Source: Heliocidaris tuberculata
Taxonomy: Eukaryota > Echinodermata > Echinoidea > Camarodonta > Echinometridae
Length of the DNA: 64,000 nucleotides
Assembly: GCA_025618425.1 (NCBI GenBank)
Contig: CM046836.1
Span: 16,890,135-16,954,134 of the forward strand
Reading direction: 5' to 3'
The notes below the pieces were generated by a model. It ran no database searches and was not told where the DNA came from. It worked only from the letters and a program-made list of their open reading frames with translations. The first letter of the stretch is position 1. Each line of letters opens with the position of its first letter. Shown here in pieces: positions 1 to 12,040 of the stretch. Position numbers and translations under genes: made by a program.

Positions 1-1050
1 CATCATTCTTGGTAGGGATCATGTCACCCTCTTTCCAATGAATACCCAAATCTTACATTTTCATCACATTAAAGGTAATATTGGTTTTGGTAAGCCATCA
101 AATACTTTTCATCAGATTTATTGGACTTTTGTTGATAAATAGCAAGATACTAGCAAAACAAAGATGCTGTGAAGATTTCACACCCTAAAGTGGCATATTC
201 AACAAATGAGAGGCAAAAAAATAATTTAGGTGCCGGGTCAGGGATACTATGTATACATGTAAATTGGAAAGGTCCTAGCGTAGGGCAGTATATTGCCGCG
301 ATCTAGTGTTCCCTACATTATATTTACAGTAAAATTCACTAGTGGAAATCATTGATGGAATACCAAATGATCTCGTACAAACATATTTTGATACATGGAA
401 AACAACGTGAGACTATATTTAACACGTTTCTTTCCAATTTCCTTTTTGCTACCAAAACTGATCATGAGCTTTAAAGGTCACCTACTGACAGTTTAACTTG
501 GTTAAGTTTTGGTAAAATTCAGTTCTGTCTCTACATACAGTATATGTATGTATAGTAAGGAGGCATAGCTTGAAAATTGTGCACTTTTGTCTAAAAGCAC
601 CAAATTTGGCACATGTGTTAAGAATCCATTCTGAACAATATTTGATATGGAAGCACTTTCAAAAATGCAATTTTGAGGGAATTTTTCGCTAAATTGTAAT
701 GGAATTCCTGTACAGTTCAACAAACAATAAATTCAATTCAGATTTCCAGAATTTACATTACAATCATAATTTTCATTTAATAACCTCCTATTTTTGATCC
801 ATTGTAGCTTTATTAGTATTGGCACAATATATTCATACTAGCTAATTGCAAACGAGCAAACGAGCGAGAAAAAATTGGCCTCATTCCATCTTGATTGAAA
901 GTGTTTTGATTCTTTCTCATTCATGCAAAAACCATACTTACTTGTATATTTCAAGATATTGCAGAATATATTTGAATTAGTTACAGAGGAGTTCAAATTC
1001 CCCATTGTTTGGCTTCATGTGTGCCACAATATAAGCAACGCTGATTTTTT
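1..1050. other. AT-rich non-coding stretch, no gene recognised
   Basis: No ORF here shows protein-like composition and I recognise no RNA gene. The sequence is AT-rich with short TACATG-type words. It may be intron or intergenic. Confidence 0.5.
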
Positions 1051-1054
1051 TTAT

Positions 1055-1735
1055 GGTTGGTTTAACAGCATCTACTCCATATTTTTAACAAACTATTCCT
1101 TGATTTAAAAGCAATTTGGATATAATTTACATAGAAATCATTGATTCACAGTGAAAATGAGTGAACCTTTTGTTGTGGTTGAGAATCTGTCAGGGGTCGG
1201 GGGGGGGGGGGGGAACAAGTTGCCCTACTTGCCACCTATCAAAAACGCTATAGTGGTCCCGATTATTATGGAGGTGTGTTAATACACGTGATTTATTACC
1301 ATCGTTTGTATAACAGTTGTTTAACAGCGTCTACACCATATTGCTAATAAATTATTCCTTGATTTAAAAGCAGTTTGAATACAATTTACAAAGAAATGAT
1401 TGATTCACCGTGACTGAAAATGAGTGAACCTTTTGTTGTGGTTGAGAATCTGTCAGGGGTTGGGGGGGTGGAACAAGTTGCCCTACTTGCCACCTATCAA
1501 AAACGCTATAGTGGTCCCGATTATTATGGAGGTGTGTTAATACACGTGATTTATTACCATTGTTTGTATAACGGTTGTTTAACAGCATCTACTCCATATT
1601 GCTAACAAATTATTCCTTGATTTAAAAGTAGTTTGGATACAATTTACAAAGAAAAGATTGATTCAGAGTGACTGAAAATGAGTGAACCTTTTGTTGTGGT
1701 TGAGAATCTGTCAGGGGTGGGGGGGGGGGGGGGGA
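1055..1735. repeat. Tandem repeat, about 259-bp period, about 2.6 copies
   Basis: The landmark ATTCCTTGATTTAAAAG recurs near 1094, 1354 and 1612, giving periods of about 260 and 258 bp. Each copy also carries the same GAGTGAACCTTTTGTTGTGG segment followed by a poly-G run whose length differs between copies. The small ORFs here simply follow the repeat period. Confidence 0.85.
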
Positions 1736-1739
1736 GGAA

Positions 1740-3200
1740 ACAGTTTAACAAATCATTCTACATGAAAATACAAAATATATAACAATTAGGTAACATTGGA
1801 AATTACAAAAATGGAGAGTGAATTAATGGTATTATAAAATGTACATATTTGAATAGTAATGTTATAATTCCAATGAGTGAAGATTTCAAGGTTTGCATAA
1901 TAAAGGGATGTACACGTCTGAGCATTTAATACCAGGGAGTGCATTAAACAAACTGGCTCCTTATGCAAAAGAATTTCTTTTATATTCTGTCCTTGGCCCG
2001 TGTACATGTAGTTGGAGGGGCATTTTAAAGAATGACTTCTTGAAGGGAGCTTATGTCATTTATCAGTTTATTCAGCTTCGTATTCTTCTTAAGAGGCTCC
2101 TTTCTCATTCTTGTACTTGTTTTTCCAATATTATCATTTATGAAGTCATGATGGTTCTTCTTTTCCCTGTCTGTTGAAATAATCTGTTTTTTGTTTCATA
2201 ATTCATATTCTTCATGTTCTCCTCTTCTTCCCTTTCTTCTCTTGCCTCATAATACTATCATGACTATAGGCCCCTATTTTATCTCAGGAACCACAAACAA
2301 TTGCTTGTTTATATGGAAGGTTTGGAATAGAATATAATAGTCCTTATATAATGACTTTCTCTCATAAACAACTACTTACGCGAATCATTCTGAACACCTA
2401 TTATAGCCTTTCTGTCTTTCTGTACCCAGACCTAGTACTGCACATACCCTATGTACAATTTGACCAAAATAGACACGCTCTAGTAAGTCTTATTGTGTAT
2501 GGTTACCACCTTTGCGCTAACACAGTGATATTCAGAGCTGTAAGGTAGTGTCCGAATATCTAGGTGATTGAGTTATCTACTTGAGTAGGTTTTGCAATTA
2601 TCTATCCCTTAAGGAGTGGAGTGGTGGGGGGGGGGGGCAAAATCTCATGTAGATTGTAACCAGAGGAGGTAGGAATCATTCTTAGGGGAAGGAGACTTCA
2701 AGTTGTTCAAATATAGTAGATCATTATCTTCAAGGGGTCTGATGAAGGGGCACCACCCCAAAAGTGTCCCAATGGCAATTATTTCATGTACACATATTCT
2801 GCTTCTTAAAAACACAGCTTCATTTCAAATGAACTTCACCATCCAATAAATCTTACTTGAAGGGGATTTAAGTTAAACAAATGGGGTACCTGGCCCACAC
2901 AGGGGGGGGGGGGGGGCCTCAGGGGCAGCACCCCTTATGTGCCTCAACCTTTGATTTTTCACATGAAAATTTTGCCCCCAAAATTGTGTGATGCAGGCGA
3001 GACTGCCCTGGGCCTTTCCCTTGTCTATAGAAAGTACCTCTTGAGATCCTTGTATTCTTTGATAATTATCTATGTTTGAATGGATTGACAAGTTTTTTAA
3101 ATGACAATGTTTCCATTTGAATTTAATTTGTGCAATATTTTCAGGGATATCTTTAAACAGTCAGTGTGAATTGTTTGTTACATAGTCATGGTTTGATGGT
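1740..3200. other. Non-coding stretch with two poly-G runs
   Basis: I see no supportable gene. Poly-G runs lie near 2625-2637 and 2902-2915. Short ORFs lack domain signatures. Confidence 0.45.
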
Positions 3201-3223
3201 TTTGATGGTTTATTTTATCGAGC

Positions 3224-3640
3224 GAGTGATTGAATCGTGCAGGTGAATCATACCCTTGATGAGAAGAAATTGCCACAGCGGCATAGTTGCGGGGAAGAAA
3301 GGAGTTTCTTGACTCACTTTTGTAGACCAATACTCTTCAGTTTTTCTTTTCTTTATGAGTCCCATGTTTATTGTTAGGCCTACATATTTCTTCATGAGAA
3401 CAACCGAGATGCCATTTTGTGGCCACTTGTGAAAGCGGGATTGTGAATGTTTCCCGCAACCAAACAATAACATTGCCAGCATGGAGAAAGAACTCAGCAT
3501 ATCTGTTCGTTTCGCGGACAATGCGAAGATACGTGTTCTGATAAAAAAATAGATCGAAGTAACTTACTGGATCTGAATTGCAAGGTGGAGCATGCTGTGG
3601 ATCAGGATTCCTAACAGATAAAACTGGGAAGAGGTGCATA
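3224..3640 (-). pseudogene. piggyBac-type transposase remnant
   Basis: Two overlapping minus-strand frames together read as the start of a piggyBac DDE domain. The upstream frame holds YFDLFFYQNTYLRIVRETNR, the typical 'll..iv.eTNrYa' entry motif. The downstream frame holds GLTINMGLIKKRKTEEYWST followed by TPFF...M and a final HLHDS, matching the family's 'GlvrkPs..dYWs...tpff...Ms..RF..il..lHf.Dn' block. The frames are offset, so at least one frameshift has occurred. The rest of the catalytic domain is absent. No TTAA-flanked ends were located. Confidence 0.75.
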
Positions 3641-3968
3641 TGAAAACGTCTCTACACAATTTGTAAACACATAATCCAGGCCCCAGCTGATGCCTCATAC
3701 AATGCGACCGATGCAACTCTTTCTATATACGTGCGGTCTGATACGTCACATGATCAACATGATCAAGAAAGGCTCAGACTGATCGATAAGGAACTTATAG
3801 GTGATCTGCTCTTGGGAGGGGAAAAAGGAGCACGTCAATTTAACCACCTAAGTCTTATTATAGCGCGCACTAAGAACTACAATCCACCTGCAATATTAAT
3901 CTAACGTTCCTAGCACCACAGATACACACATGTACATGTAAGACACGGTCTTTCACGCAGTCATCCCA

Positions 3969-5015
3969 TAATCTTGATCTTGATCTTGATAAGTACGGCT
4001 CAACACTCCTAGTGGAGTAAAACGAGTCGGGTGGGTGTGCACAAAAATAATGAAATACTAATTATTGATAATGCTGTTGTAGTTTAACTTTGAACAATTT
4101 GGGATTATGAGTGTTAACTATTGTTTCCGGTAACAAATTCCAATCAGTAAGTGTTCTAGGAAGAAAAGAATATTTAAAAGAATCTTTATTAGTGCTAATT
4201 TCGATGTATGATTTATTGTGAGATCTTCTAGTTAATCGAGTGACAGGTTGCAGCAGGTCCCGGACTGGGATTGAGAGATAGCCCTCATGGGCTTTGAAGA
4301 AAGTGGTGAGTCTTGCTATCTTTCTTCTTTCTGCGAGTGTACTCCAACCAAGTTCTTTCATCATTGAAGTGACACTACTCTGCCTGCCATAGTCATTTTT
4401 CGCAAATCTGGCAGCCCTTCTCTGAACTGCCTCCACTTGTGATATGAGATCGTTGGTGTGGGGATCCCAAACTGGTGAACAATATTCCAATGAAGGTCTA
4501 ACTAGAGAACAAAATGCCAGAGATTTGATATCCTCTGTACACTTGTTTAGGTTACGTTTAATAAAGCCTAAGGTTCTATTACTTTTAGCAGTTACACGGT
4601 CAACATGTTTATTCCATTTTAAATTTTTACATAGTTCTACTCCTAGATAAGTGTGTGAGTCAGTTTCAGTAATTTTAATATTGTTTAGTGTATATGAGTG
4701 TGATTTAGGTTTACGTGCATTTGTTACTTTTAAGACAAAACATTTATCCAAGTTGAATTTCATTTGCCATGTTTTTTCCCACAAGCACAGTTGGTTAAGA
4801 TCATTCTGAAGGATTTCAGCATCCTTATCTGATGTAATTGTTCTATATATTACACAGTCATCTGCGAATAGTCTAACTGTAGACTTTATGTTGTCAGGTA
4901 GATCGTTGATGTACATTAAAAAGAGCAACGGACCGAGAACTGTACCTTGCGGCACTCCATAAGCATGCTTTTCAATTCTGCTCAATAAAACAAGACTTTG
5001 TTTGGAAATTGTCAA
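3969..5015 (-). mobile_element. 5'-truncated non-LTR retrotransposon (CR1/Jockey-like), 3' half of RT
   Basis: The minus-strand ORF 5015-4062 encodes about 317 aa from the end of a reverse transcriptase. It has GVPQGTVLGPLLFLMYINDL, the catalytic LFADDCVIY, and the thumb/C-terminal motifs TYLGVELCKNLKWNKHV, LGFIKRNL, RPSLEYCSPVWDP and a final LPRTLTDWNLLP. These are typical of CR1/Jockey-group LINEs. The endonuclease and N-terminal RT are missing, as expected from incomplete reverse transcription. The 3' end carries a short ATCAAG-type tandem tail near 3969-3990. The first Met of the frame is incidental. Confidence 0.85.
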
Positions 5016-5503
5016 AATATGTACATGAGTACTGCGTAAGGTATTTTAATTCTTACTTGCCAAGATATCACTTTGGTTCTTTGAGGGCAAATCTTGCAAC
5101 TCACCGATGAAAGTCTGAGTGGCGAGAACCTTTAGGCTCGCCTTCAGGCCTCCAGCGAATGTGCGTGTAGGCTATGCAGCACGTCAAAAGTACGTAGCCT
5201 GGCCTAGCTGGCTAGCTAGGGGGTAGGCGTACGACCGTGGCCTTGCATTGCTAAATCTCAGCGTGAGGTGGGAAAAGTAACATTTTAAAACGAAATCAGT
5301 AATTGAACCAAAAAATGACAGTGGTTTTTTCAAGCAATCAAAACAGCAGTCACATCATCAGAATCAAAATGATCTGAACTTTCAGCTGCGGCTTCACTTT
5401 TTGACTTTGGTTTATTTGGCATGAAGCTATGAAGAGCAGAAGGCAGAAAAGACCTTGACCAGCAGTCCTCGCTCACACAAAAATGGGAAAAACATAAAAA
5501 AAG

Positions 5504-6662
5504 CAGGGAGGTGAGAGAGATGGAGAATGCTCTTCTCCTCCTCTTTTGATCTGATCCTATCCACCACCAGGATGGAATGTTTTCCCCCGTAATTCAATTA
5601 CTCACACTCCGGCGTTCGCATGGCTCTAAATCTTCTCCGGAAACTGGGTAGGACCCAGCTTCGTGCAATTGTAACAGTTAGACAAAATGGCTTTATTGAA
5701 AATATTCTTGTTCATCGCTGAACAATATCTTCTCAATAATTTACCAAATTCATCACAGTTTAGTCTCTAGAATGTTACAGAAGGGAGCTTGGAGTTACTC
5801 TCCCGAATCCCATTTCCAGATTGAAGGAGTCAGTTCGCCATAATAAATTAATGTACCAACTTCAGCAGATTTCTCACAGAAAACACACAAATACACGCTT
5901 GTGGGACTGAAGTAGATTTGAAGATTCAACTTCAAACTTCCATCTGAGATGCTTCAAAATGTTGCACATTTTCGGAAAATATCAATAATCATACTCCAAA
6001 AACATACTCATAGTTCATCATTATGTAATTACCTACCTCACAACTTTCGAGTCTCTACGTCGATTTCGATCGTTTGAACAGCAAAATGCTCCTCCGAGAT
6101 CGCGGTGTTCAATGAACATGTGCAGACAACACTGTGAACTATGCTTGTGCCAGAAGTTGTGAATATTGTTTTCATGTGACTTTTACTCTATGCAGAGTGG
6201 GCGTTGTGGCGTGCGCCTGTAATCCAGCTAACAGTGGAAGTTATAAACTGATTCAGCGGACCCAGGTTCAAGACTGAGTCACGTCTTTCGGATGGTGACG
6301 TTAAAGGTCGGTCCCAGACGTAAATAATCATATCTGATTGATACACGTCTGTAAAAACCCAATTACACACACACACACACACTGGGTATATAAATGACGT
6401 CATTTAAGCCGCGGTTCACATCACTTGAGAGCCTGATTTTATTGCCTGTGTTTATGCTATCGCCGAGCTCTGCCGTCAGTGTTACGTAAGGTTACTCAAG
6501 ATTTGGGGAGATTTGGTCGCCTCGGGGCGAGCTGCGGTCAGTTTGTCCTTCTGATGACAGATATCTGAGCTGTTATCGCAATCAAATCCTGAATTTTATC
6601 CCATTTAGTTCCACCCTGAGGTAGCTTCTAAAAGAGCAATCTCCATCTCTCTCACCTCCCTG
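5504..6662. mobile_element. hAT-like non-autonomous DNA element
   Basis: CAGGGAGGTGAGAGAGATGG at 5504 is matched in inverted orientation at the right end, so both ends start CAGGGAGG and stay alike for about 30 bp. The flanks are AAAAAAAG on the left and AAAAAAGT on the right, compatible with an A-rich 7-8 bp target-site duplication. Termini starting CAGGG with about 8-bp duplications are typical of hAT elements. There is no transposase inside. A short minus-strand ORF (about 5424-5323, 30 codons) begins MPNKPKSKSEAAAESSDHFD and is unassigned. Confidence 0.65.
6188..6405 (+). repeat. SINE-like repeat with (AC)n 3' tail
   Basis: The head GTGGCGTGCGCCTGTAATCC is followed by a B-box-like GGTTCAAGACT. 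Then comes a conserved-looking body, CGGATGGTGACGTTAAAGGT with CGGTCCCAGACG and AAAACCC, ending in an AC dinucleotide tail. Such GGATG.GACGTTAAA...GTCCC bodies are common in marine invertebrate SINEs. It is nested inside the hAT-like element. The subclass is not determined. Confidence 0.55.
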
Positions 6663-7115
6663 AAAAAAGTAACTGTAAAATGATGGTACTTTTTTTTAAA
6701 ATGAAGATTGATTCACATGACATTAAGCTGAAAAGTGAAATTTTCTAAAACTGCTTCACCTTTTGATATTGAGCTAATATTAAGAAAACTATGACAAGTT
6801 GAAACCAAAAAAAGGGGTTTCTGGACACGTATTTGAGCTAAAACTGAGCGTATTTTATCAAGTGCAAAAAAGTGGACATCACGTTTCCATATGTTGGTCT
6901 TTGTCTGTGCTCAGGGAGATCAGTCACAGCAATTCATTCAGAATCATCAGTCCCACCATGACCGCGACCACGAGCAGCACCTTTCTGCCGAACTCCCCGC
7001 GCCGGCGGTGGGTACAACATTCACACCCCTAACGTTTGTTCCTGCTTCTGCATCACCATCAGATTCAGAGACGCTAGAACTGATCCTCTGATCACTAAAA
7101 GTAACCGGTGGATCC

Positions 7116-7265
7116 TCAATCAGAGATGCTTATGTCCATAGAAATTTCCGATTCTGCATCGCTACAAGTATCTTCGTCTACGGGGACAGCAAATGTCTCA
7201 AATAACCCAGGTCTTGCACCATCACGGGGGCTTGAATTTCCCGGAGCAGCCATAGTTGTCAGCGT
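7116..7265 (-). other. Possible minus-strand coding segment, unassigned
   Basis: A minus-strand frame reads MAAPGNSSPRDGARPGLFET, then an acidic Ser/Asp stretch ending EISMDISISD and a stop. The composition is protein-like but no domain is recognised. It may be a terminal exon of the gene whose other candidate exon lies at 7840-8210, or chance. Confidence 0.25.
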
Positions 7266-7471
7266 ATATCGTATCCGCAGCAATGATAGGGAGTGTGTTT
7301 GTGTGTTTGTATTGGAGAAAAGAAAATATAACCCATTCCACTTTAGAAATAGACTTTCCACAAAAGTCTAAAAAATTGTTCAGTATTCCAATGATATTGT
7401 AGTCTCAATTTAGTCATTTTGTGTAGGCATATGAACAGAATTCTATCTAAAAATTTGTAAAACAGTATTTG

Positions 7472-7818
7472 GGTTCGCTTTCTAGCGAACCTCTCTGCCT
7501 CTATTCCTCCAGGGTTCGCGTTTTAGCGAACCTCTCTGTAACCAAGGTTCGCTTTCTAGCGAACCTCTCTGTCACCAAGGTTCGCTTCCTAGCGAACCTC
7601 TCTGTAACCAAGGTTCGCTTTCTAGCGAACCTCTCTGCCACCAAGGTTCGCTTTCTAGCGAACCTCTCTGCCACCAAGGTTCGCTTTCTAGCGAACCTCT
7701 CTGCCACCAAGGTTCGCTTTCTAGCAAACCTCTCTGCCACCAGGTCCAAGGTTCACTTTCTAGCAAATCTCTCCGCCTCCAAGGTTTGCTTTCTAGCAAA
7801 CCTCTCTGCCACCAAGGT
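7472..7818. repeat. Left palindromic minisatellite array (about 10 units of 33 bp)
   Basis: The unit is the perfect inverted repeat GGTTCGCTTTCTAGCGAACC (7-bp stems, 6-nt loop) plus a spacer close to TCTCTGCCACCAA. The first units are identical or nearly so; those beyond about 7740 degrade (TTTGC for TTCGC, and a CCAGGT insertion). ORFs across it (ERFARKRTL repeats) are consequences of a 33-bp, frame-preserving period. Confidence 0.9.
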
Positions 7819-7839
7819 TGGCTGGTTCCTTTTTCGTTG

Positions 7840-8210
7840 ATGGACGGGCAGAAATGTCACACACCGGAACATACTCTTTCTCATCTTCACTTGAGATAGA
7901 GATTCTTGAAAAATCACTGCTGCAGTCTAGGCTGCTCTCAGATTCCTCCAACTGCAGTGGCACTGTATCTAAATCACTGTCTGATGAATGGAAATCATAC
8001 ACATGGGCATCATTGGTTGAAGGGGTTTTATCTTTTTGTGGGGTACTAGTTGCAATACGAGTAGGGTTATCATCAAGGCTTAGTTGAGATTCGAAACTGA
8101 CATCATCCAGTGATCTGGTGATAAATCTTTTAAAATCCCCCTCAAGTACCATTCTATTGAAATAATCCACTCTCCTGAAGCACTGGTTGTATCCAAGTTT
8201 GGAGAACTAA
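7840..8210 (-). CDS. Candidate exon of an unknown protein
   Basis: A minus-strand frame is open from a good acceptor (TTTTCACTTAG, about 8211) to the array at 7.8 kb. It begins FSKLGYNQCFRRVDYFNRMV, passes through FKRFITRSLDDVSFESQLSL and ends in a Ser/Asp/Glu-rich tail (SSDSDLDTV, DCSSDFSRISISSEDE). Composition and an upstream polypyrimidine tract favour real coding origin. I recognise no domain. It lies just inside the left arm of the fold-back candidate, so it could be element cargo. The frame's 3' end runs into the repeat array and no donor was assigned. Confidence 0.4.
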
Positions 8211-8219
8211 GTGAAAATT

Positions 8220-10100
8220 ACAAGTGAAATAATTTTGTCTTCTTACTTGCATGATCTTGATCCTCATTCTACATAGAAAGTGACACAATTATCTGCTGTG
8301 AACTTGCTTGCGGCGCTCCATAAAATGGCCCTCCAGAGAAAGAGAAAAAGATATCTTGTATACACCTACATGTATTTCAATCTACTAATAAATACATGTA
8401 GCTTCTTTACCACAAATCATAAGCCATTCACACAATAAACTGGGGGAGGAAATAGAGCAAATATTTATCTCATCTGGATCATCTGCAGAGATGCTATCCC
8501 TGGCTCACCAAGGTGTAAGCAACTAGTCTGTTTACCAGACAATAAACTCTCTACATCAATGCTGTCCTATTTTCTAAACATCAATGTGCTTTAAGTAGGC
8601 CTATACCTTAACTAGACATGCAGTACACCAATCAATGTTTCAATCAATAAACAAATAACCCAGCTCCTACTCCGGAAAGAAAAAAATTAATGGAAAAAAA
8701 AATTAACATATTTTTAAAGGAAGGACCTACAACGTCTGAAACCAATTCTACTCAGTACCCCATTATCTATTCCAGGAACCTGGCTTCACATGTAACTGTC
8801 TATTCTGTGTTAATCACTTGCGGTCAACCTGTGATAACCCCTTGACCTGATCAAGGAGGTACTACTGGGCAAGGGTGACTTCTTTATTCTGAATTGGCAT
8901 AGTTTGATCTTCAGAAGACAGAAGAAAGCTTTTTTTAAGTTAATACTGATAGCATGTACGAGATTATTTAACATTCTATTCACGATTTCGAACAAATTTT
9001 AGTGTAAATATCTTTTAAAAATGCTTGGTAACGGCTTTTCACTGCCTCACGCTAAAACCATATCCACCCGAAGGTTCCCCACACAATAAACCCAGCGCTT
9101 CGCACTACTAGTATGTGTAGCGTATTCTATAACACACAGCAATCCTCATGTGAGTAATGTGTGTGTCCGTTGTTTGAATTTACATCCCCTCTTTTTTGGG
9201 CCAGGGATTTTTATTACTTTTCACCTCTCATTCGATAAATATTTCACTTGAGGAGGAAAAAACTTCACAGCATCTTAGTTATGTTAGTACCCTGCTCTTT
9301 AATAAGTAAAATCAAAGAAATAACACGAAAAGTTTTTGAGGGCTTCCCAAAACTATCTATTACCTTTAACATGTAATTAAGTTTTGAAGAAACATTTGAG
9401 GTACATGTGCATGTACATGTATATCAAACAGTTGGTGAGTTTTTCTTTGTCATTATAACTTTGCCATTAGGTCTACACATTGCATAGCAAGTTCCCCAAT
9501 AATATTGCAAAGTTTGTTAGGGATAAACCATATATCTCCTCAAGGAATAAACCATGTATCTCCTCAAGAAATAAACCATATATCTACTTAAGGAATACAC
9601 ATTAGTGTAGATTAATCAAAGTAGTATAATTTAAGTTCAAGATTAGTGAAGAAATAGTTAATAATGTTGTATTATTCATTCATACATATGTCATTTCAGT
9701 ATGTAGTTTCATTGCTCATAAAATATAGGCCTATATATATAGCTGAAAGAAAGGGAAAGTAGCTAGAGTGATAAGGGGTTATGACTCATTACACTGGATT
9801 GTGCATGCTTGCATCACTTGAAGTTTATCTCTGTACCACTACCAGGGTGGGCTAGTGAAAGACGATGTTTACTTTCAGGGTAATGATGAAGCAAACCACA
9901 GATAGGATTAGTAAAATTCCAGTATGCAGAACAACTTTTGCTTTAGTAACAAATTCTGCACTGAGGCAAATCAGGCAGGTCAGTGTGCAATATGGTTTAT
10001 TTGGAGAGTGTAATTTGCAGGCTTCTGGAAAGTTAAAAAAATTATCTGTAATTAATTTATACTGCATTTTATTAGCATAGATGCTAGTTATTAATAACTT
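8220..10100. other. AT-rich non-coding interior of the fold-back candidate
   Basis: No gene seen. A small tandem repeat of about 27 bp (ATAAACCATATATCTCCTCA) occurs three times at about 9523-9597. TACATG-type microsatellite occurs near 9405. Confidence 0.5.
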
Positions 10101-10106
10101 TTACAT

Positions 10107-10210
10107 TCAAAGAGAAAGTCCACCCTGATATTTAGTTGGTTTTAAAAGAAGCAGAAAAATAAAGAAATAGATAAATGAAAATTTGAGCAAAATCTGAAAA
10201 GAATTAATGA
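10107..10210. repeat. Fragment of the TTAAAGGGAAAGTCCACC MITE
   Basis: AGAGAAAGTCCACCCTGATA followed by TTTAGTTGGTTTTAAAAGAAGCAGAAAAAT matches the terminal ~100 bp of the complete element at 12041-12587. Only one end is present. Confidence 0.7.
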
Positions 10211-11249
10211 ATTGTTGCATTTAATCATTTGTTTATGTTTAAAAATTTAATCAAAGTCAAGCTTATAGCTTTGGATACATATATGAATTTAAATATGGTA
10301 TCATTTTAAAGAGTAATAAACACACTTTCTAATTTCACGAAAAAAGCGATGAATATGCCATGACAAGAGAGATATAAAACATGAAACTTCAGTTTCCAAA
10401 TTTTCTTTGAGGGGTTTATTAGTGTCGTCTGAATAGTATGAAATCCAAGAGTGGAGGAACAAAATGCAAATCAATACAACATCAACTGTCTTCTTTAATC
10501 GATATCATGCGAATTAATGTATATATTAAATTCTGTATCTACTTGATTCAGCTAAACACTCAGGTTATATTTCTCTCAAGTGAAGTTACACTAAGATTGT
10601 TATTCTACGTTACACTAGTCTCCATTTCACACTTTGGTTGACAATTGTTTTATCGCTCATGCACTTTATATTTTGGACTGTTCCTCTGTGTAGGTCTTTA
10701 TGGAGAATTCATTACAGGATCAAGGTGAAGTTCTGTTTAAGGTGCAATGAATATTTTAGTAATTTCCTTAATGTAGAAAGGTCTATTGGAAGATTGGACA
10801 AAGCTACATTATCATTCCACCCTCACTTTTTTTGTTGTTATACCCTCCACTTCCCATTCCACTCCCCTCCACTTCACATCAGGTCTGTTTACTGATCTTT
10901 TAATAAACCATTAGCTAGACAACATACATGTACACTAATTTCTATACCCCTTCCTATTAAAGAAGCGTGTAATCCTACTGGTTATCCTGTCATACAATAG
11001 GAAACAGAGGAACTCTGTGGTTCAGCTATGGCATTATTTGACAATGACAACTTATTAGCAGATTTTTATCAAGATTTCAGCTATACATGTATGTAGGCTA
11101 TACAGTGTATATGCATTGGGTGACATATGTGGGGAAGAATGGTGTTTGAGCTAAGTAGACCATGCATGGTTGATCAGCCATTGTTTTATTGGTAATTGGT
11201 AATGTACACAATTTCTGAATACTAGAATTTTGTACATGCACAGAATTCA

Positions 11250-11350
11250 GTAAAGGGGAAGTCCTCTCTGATAATAAGGTGATGTGAGTAAAAGCAGAAA
11301 ATGAGGGGGAAAATATTAGTAAAAGTTTTAGGAAAATCTGATAGAAAAAA
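11250..11350. repeat. Degenerate fragment of the same MITE family
   Basis: GTAAAGGGGAAGTCCTCTCT with downstream AAAAGCAGAAAATGAG and AGGAAAATCTGATAG resembles one end of the 12041-12587 element, more diverged than the copy at 10107. Confidence 0.5.
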
Positions 11351-11469
11351 TACAAATTAAAAAATATAAATTTTGCAAATTTGTGACCTAAATTTCAAGC
11401 AACTTTCTTATTTACTTTTAATTAATGGACAAGTGGTCTGAGGCCCAGAAAACCAAGCATGCACCAATT

Positions 11470-11965
11470 CATGTATTTCTTCTGGGTTGTTTTTCTATTC
11501 TTCCTTTTCTTTTCTCATTCCATCAATCCTTAAATACTTCTTTTCTGTTTCCATCCTCACTCTTCTCTTCCTTTATTTTATCCTGTGTTTCCTTGCATTT
11601 CTATCTCTCTCGTATTATTATGTTTTCCCACTTCTTGTATCTTCTCTTTCTATATTTCCCCCTGAATTTCTTTGTTTTTTCTTCTTTAATTATTTGTACC
11701 TTGGCTCTTCTCTTTCCAATACATCCACATGTATTTCTTCTTTCATTTGTTTTCTTATCTTGTTTCCTATTTTCCCTCAAGTATTGAAATAAAATTCCTT
11801 GATTTAATCTTCTTTCTATTCTTCCATCCATATTTCTTTGTTTTTGATTTTTCTGTAATCTTTTTCCATTTAACCTTACATATTTTTTTGTTTTATCTTT
11901 TCTTGTTTTATTATCTTTTTTTGCATATCTTCCTTTTTCCTTATCCGTTTTTTTTTTTTCTGTAG
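11470..11965. repeat. Pyrimidine-rich low-complexity tract
   Basis: About 500 bp of T/C-rich sequence with scattered TATTTCTT and TTTGTTTT words, like a diverged version of the 12.9-14.3 kb minisatellite. Phe/Leu/Ser-rich + strand ORFs and Lys/Arg-rich minus ORFs here are composition artefacts. Confidence 0.75.
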
Positions 11966-12040
11966 AGGCCAACTGCTCGTACCATGCAAGTCATTCCCCT
12001 CTCGGTGTTTGCTCTACTGGGATAGGGTTAATTCTTTCCC

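Noticed and set aside
6891..7091. Plus-strand frame with QSQQFIQNHQSHHDRDHEQH after an AG
   Set aside because: Low-complexity His/Gln/Asp text with no domain, partner exon or conserved neighbour; insufficient to call a gene.
7469..7840. ORFs with ERFARKRTL-type amino-acid repeats
   Set aside because: The 33-bp unit is a multiple of three, so all frames remain open; also seen in the 18.2-kb array in the opposite sense.
11425..11972. Hydrophobic + strand ORFs and Lys/Arg-rich minus ORF
   Set aside because: Pyrimidine-rich low complexity; no domain and mirrored composition on the other strand.
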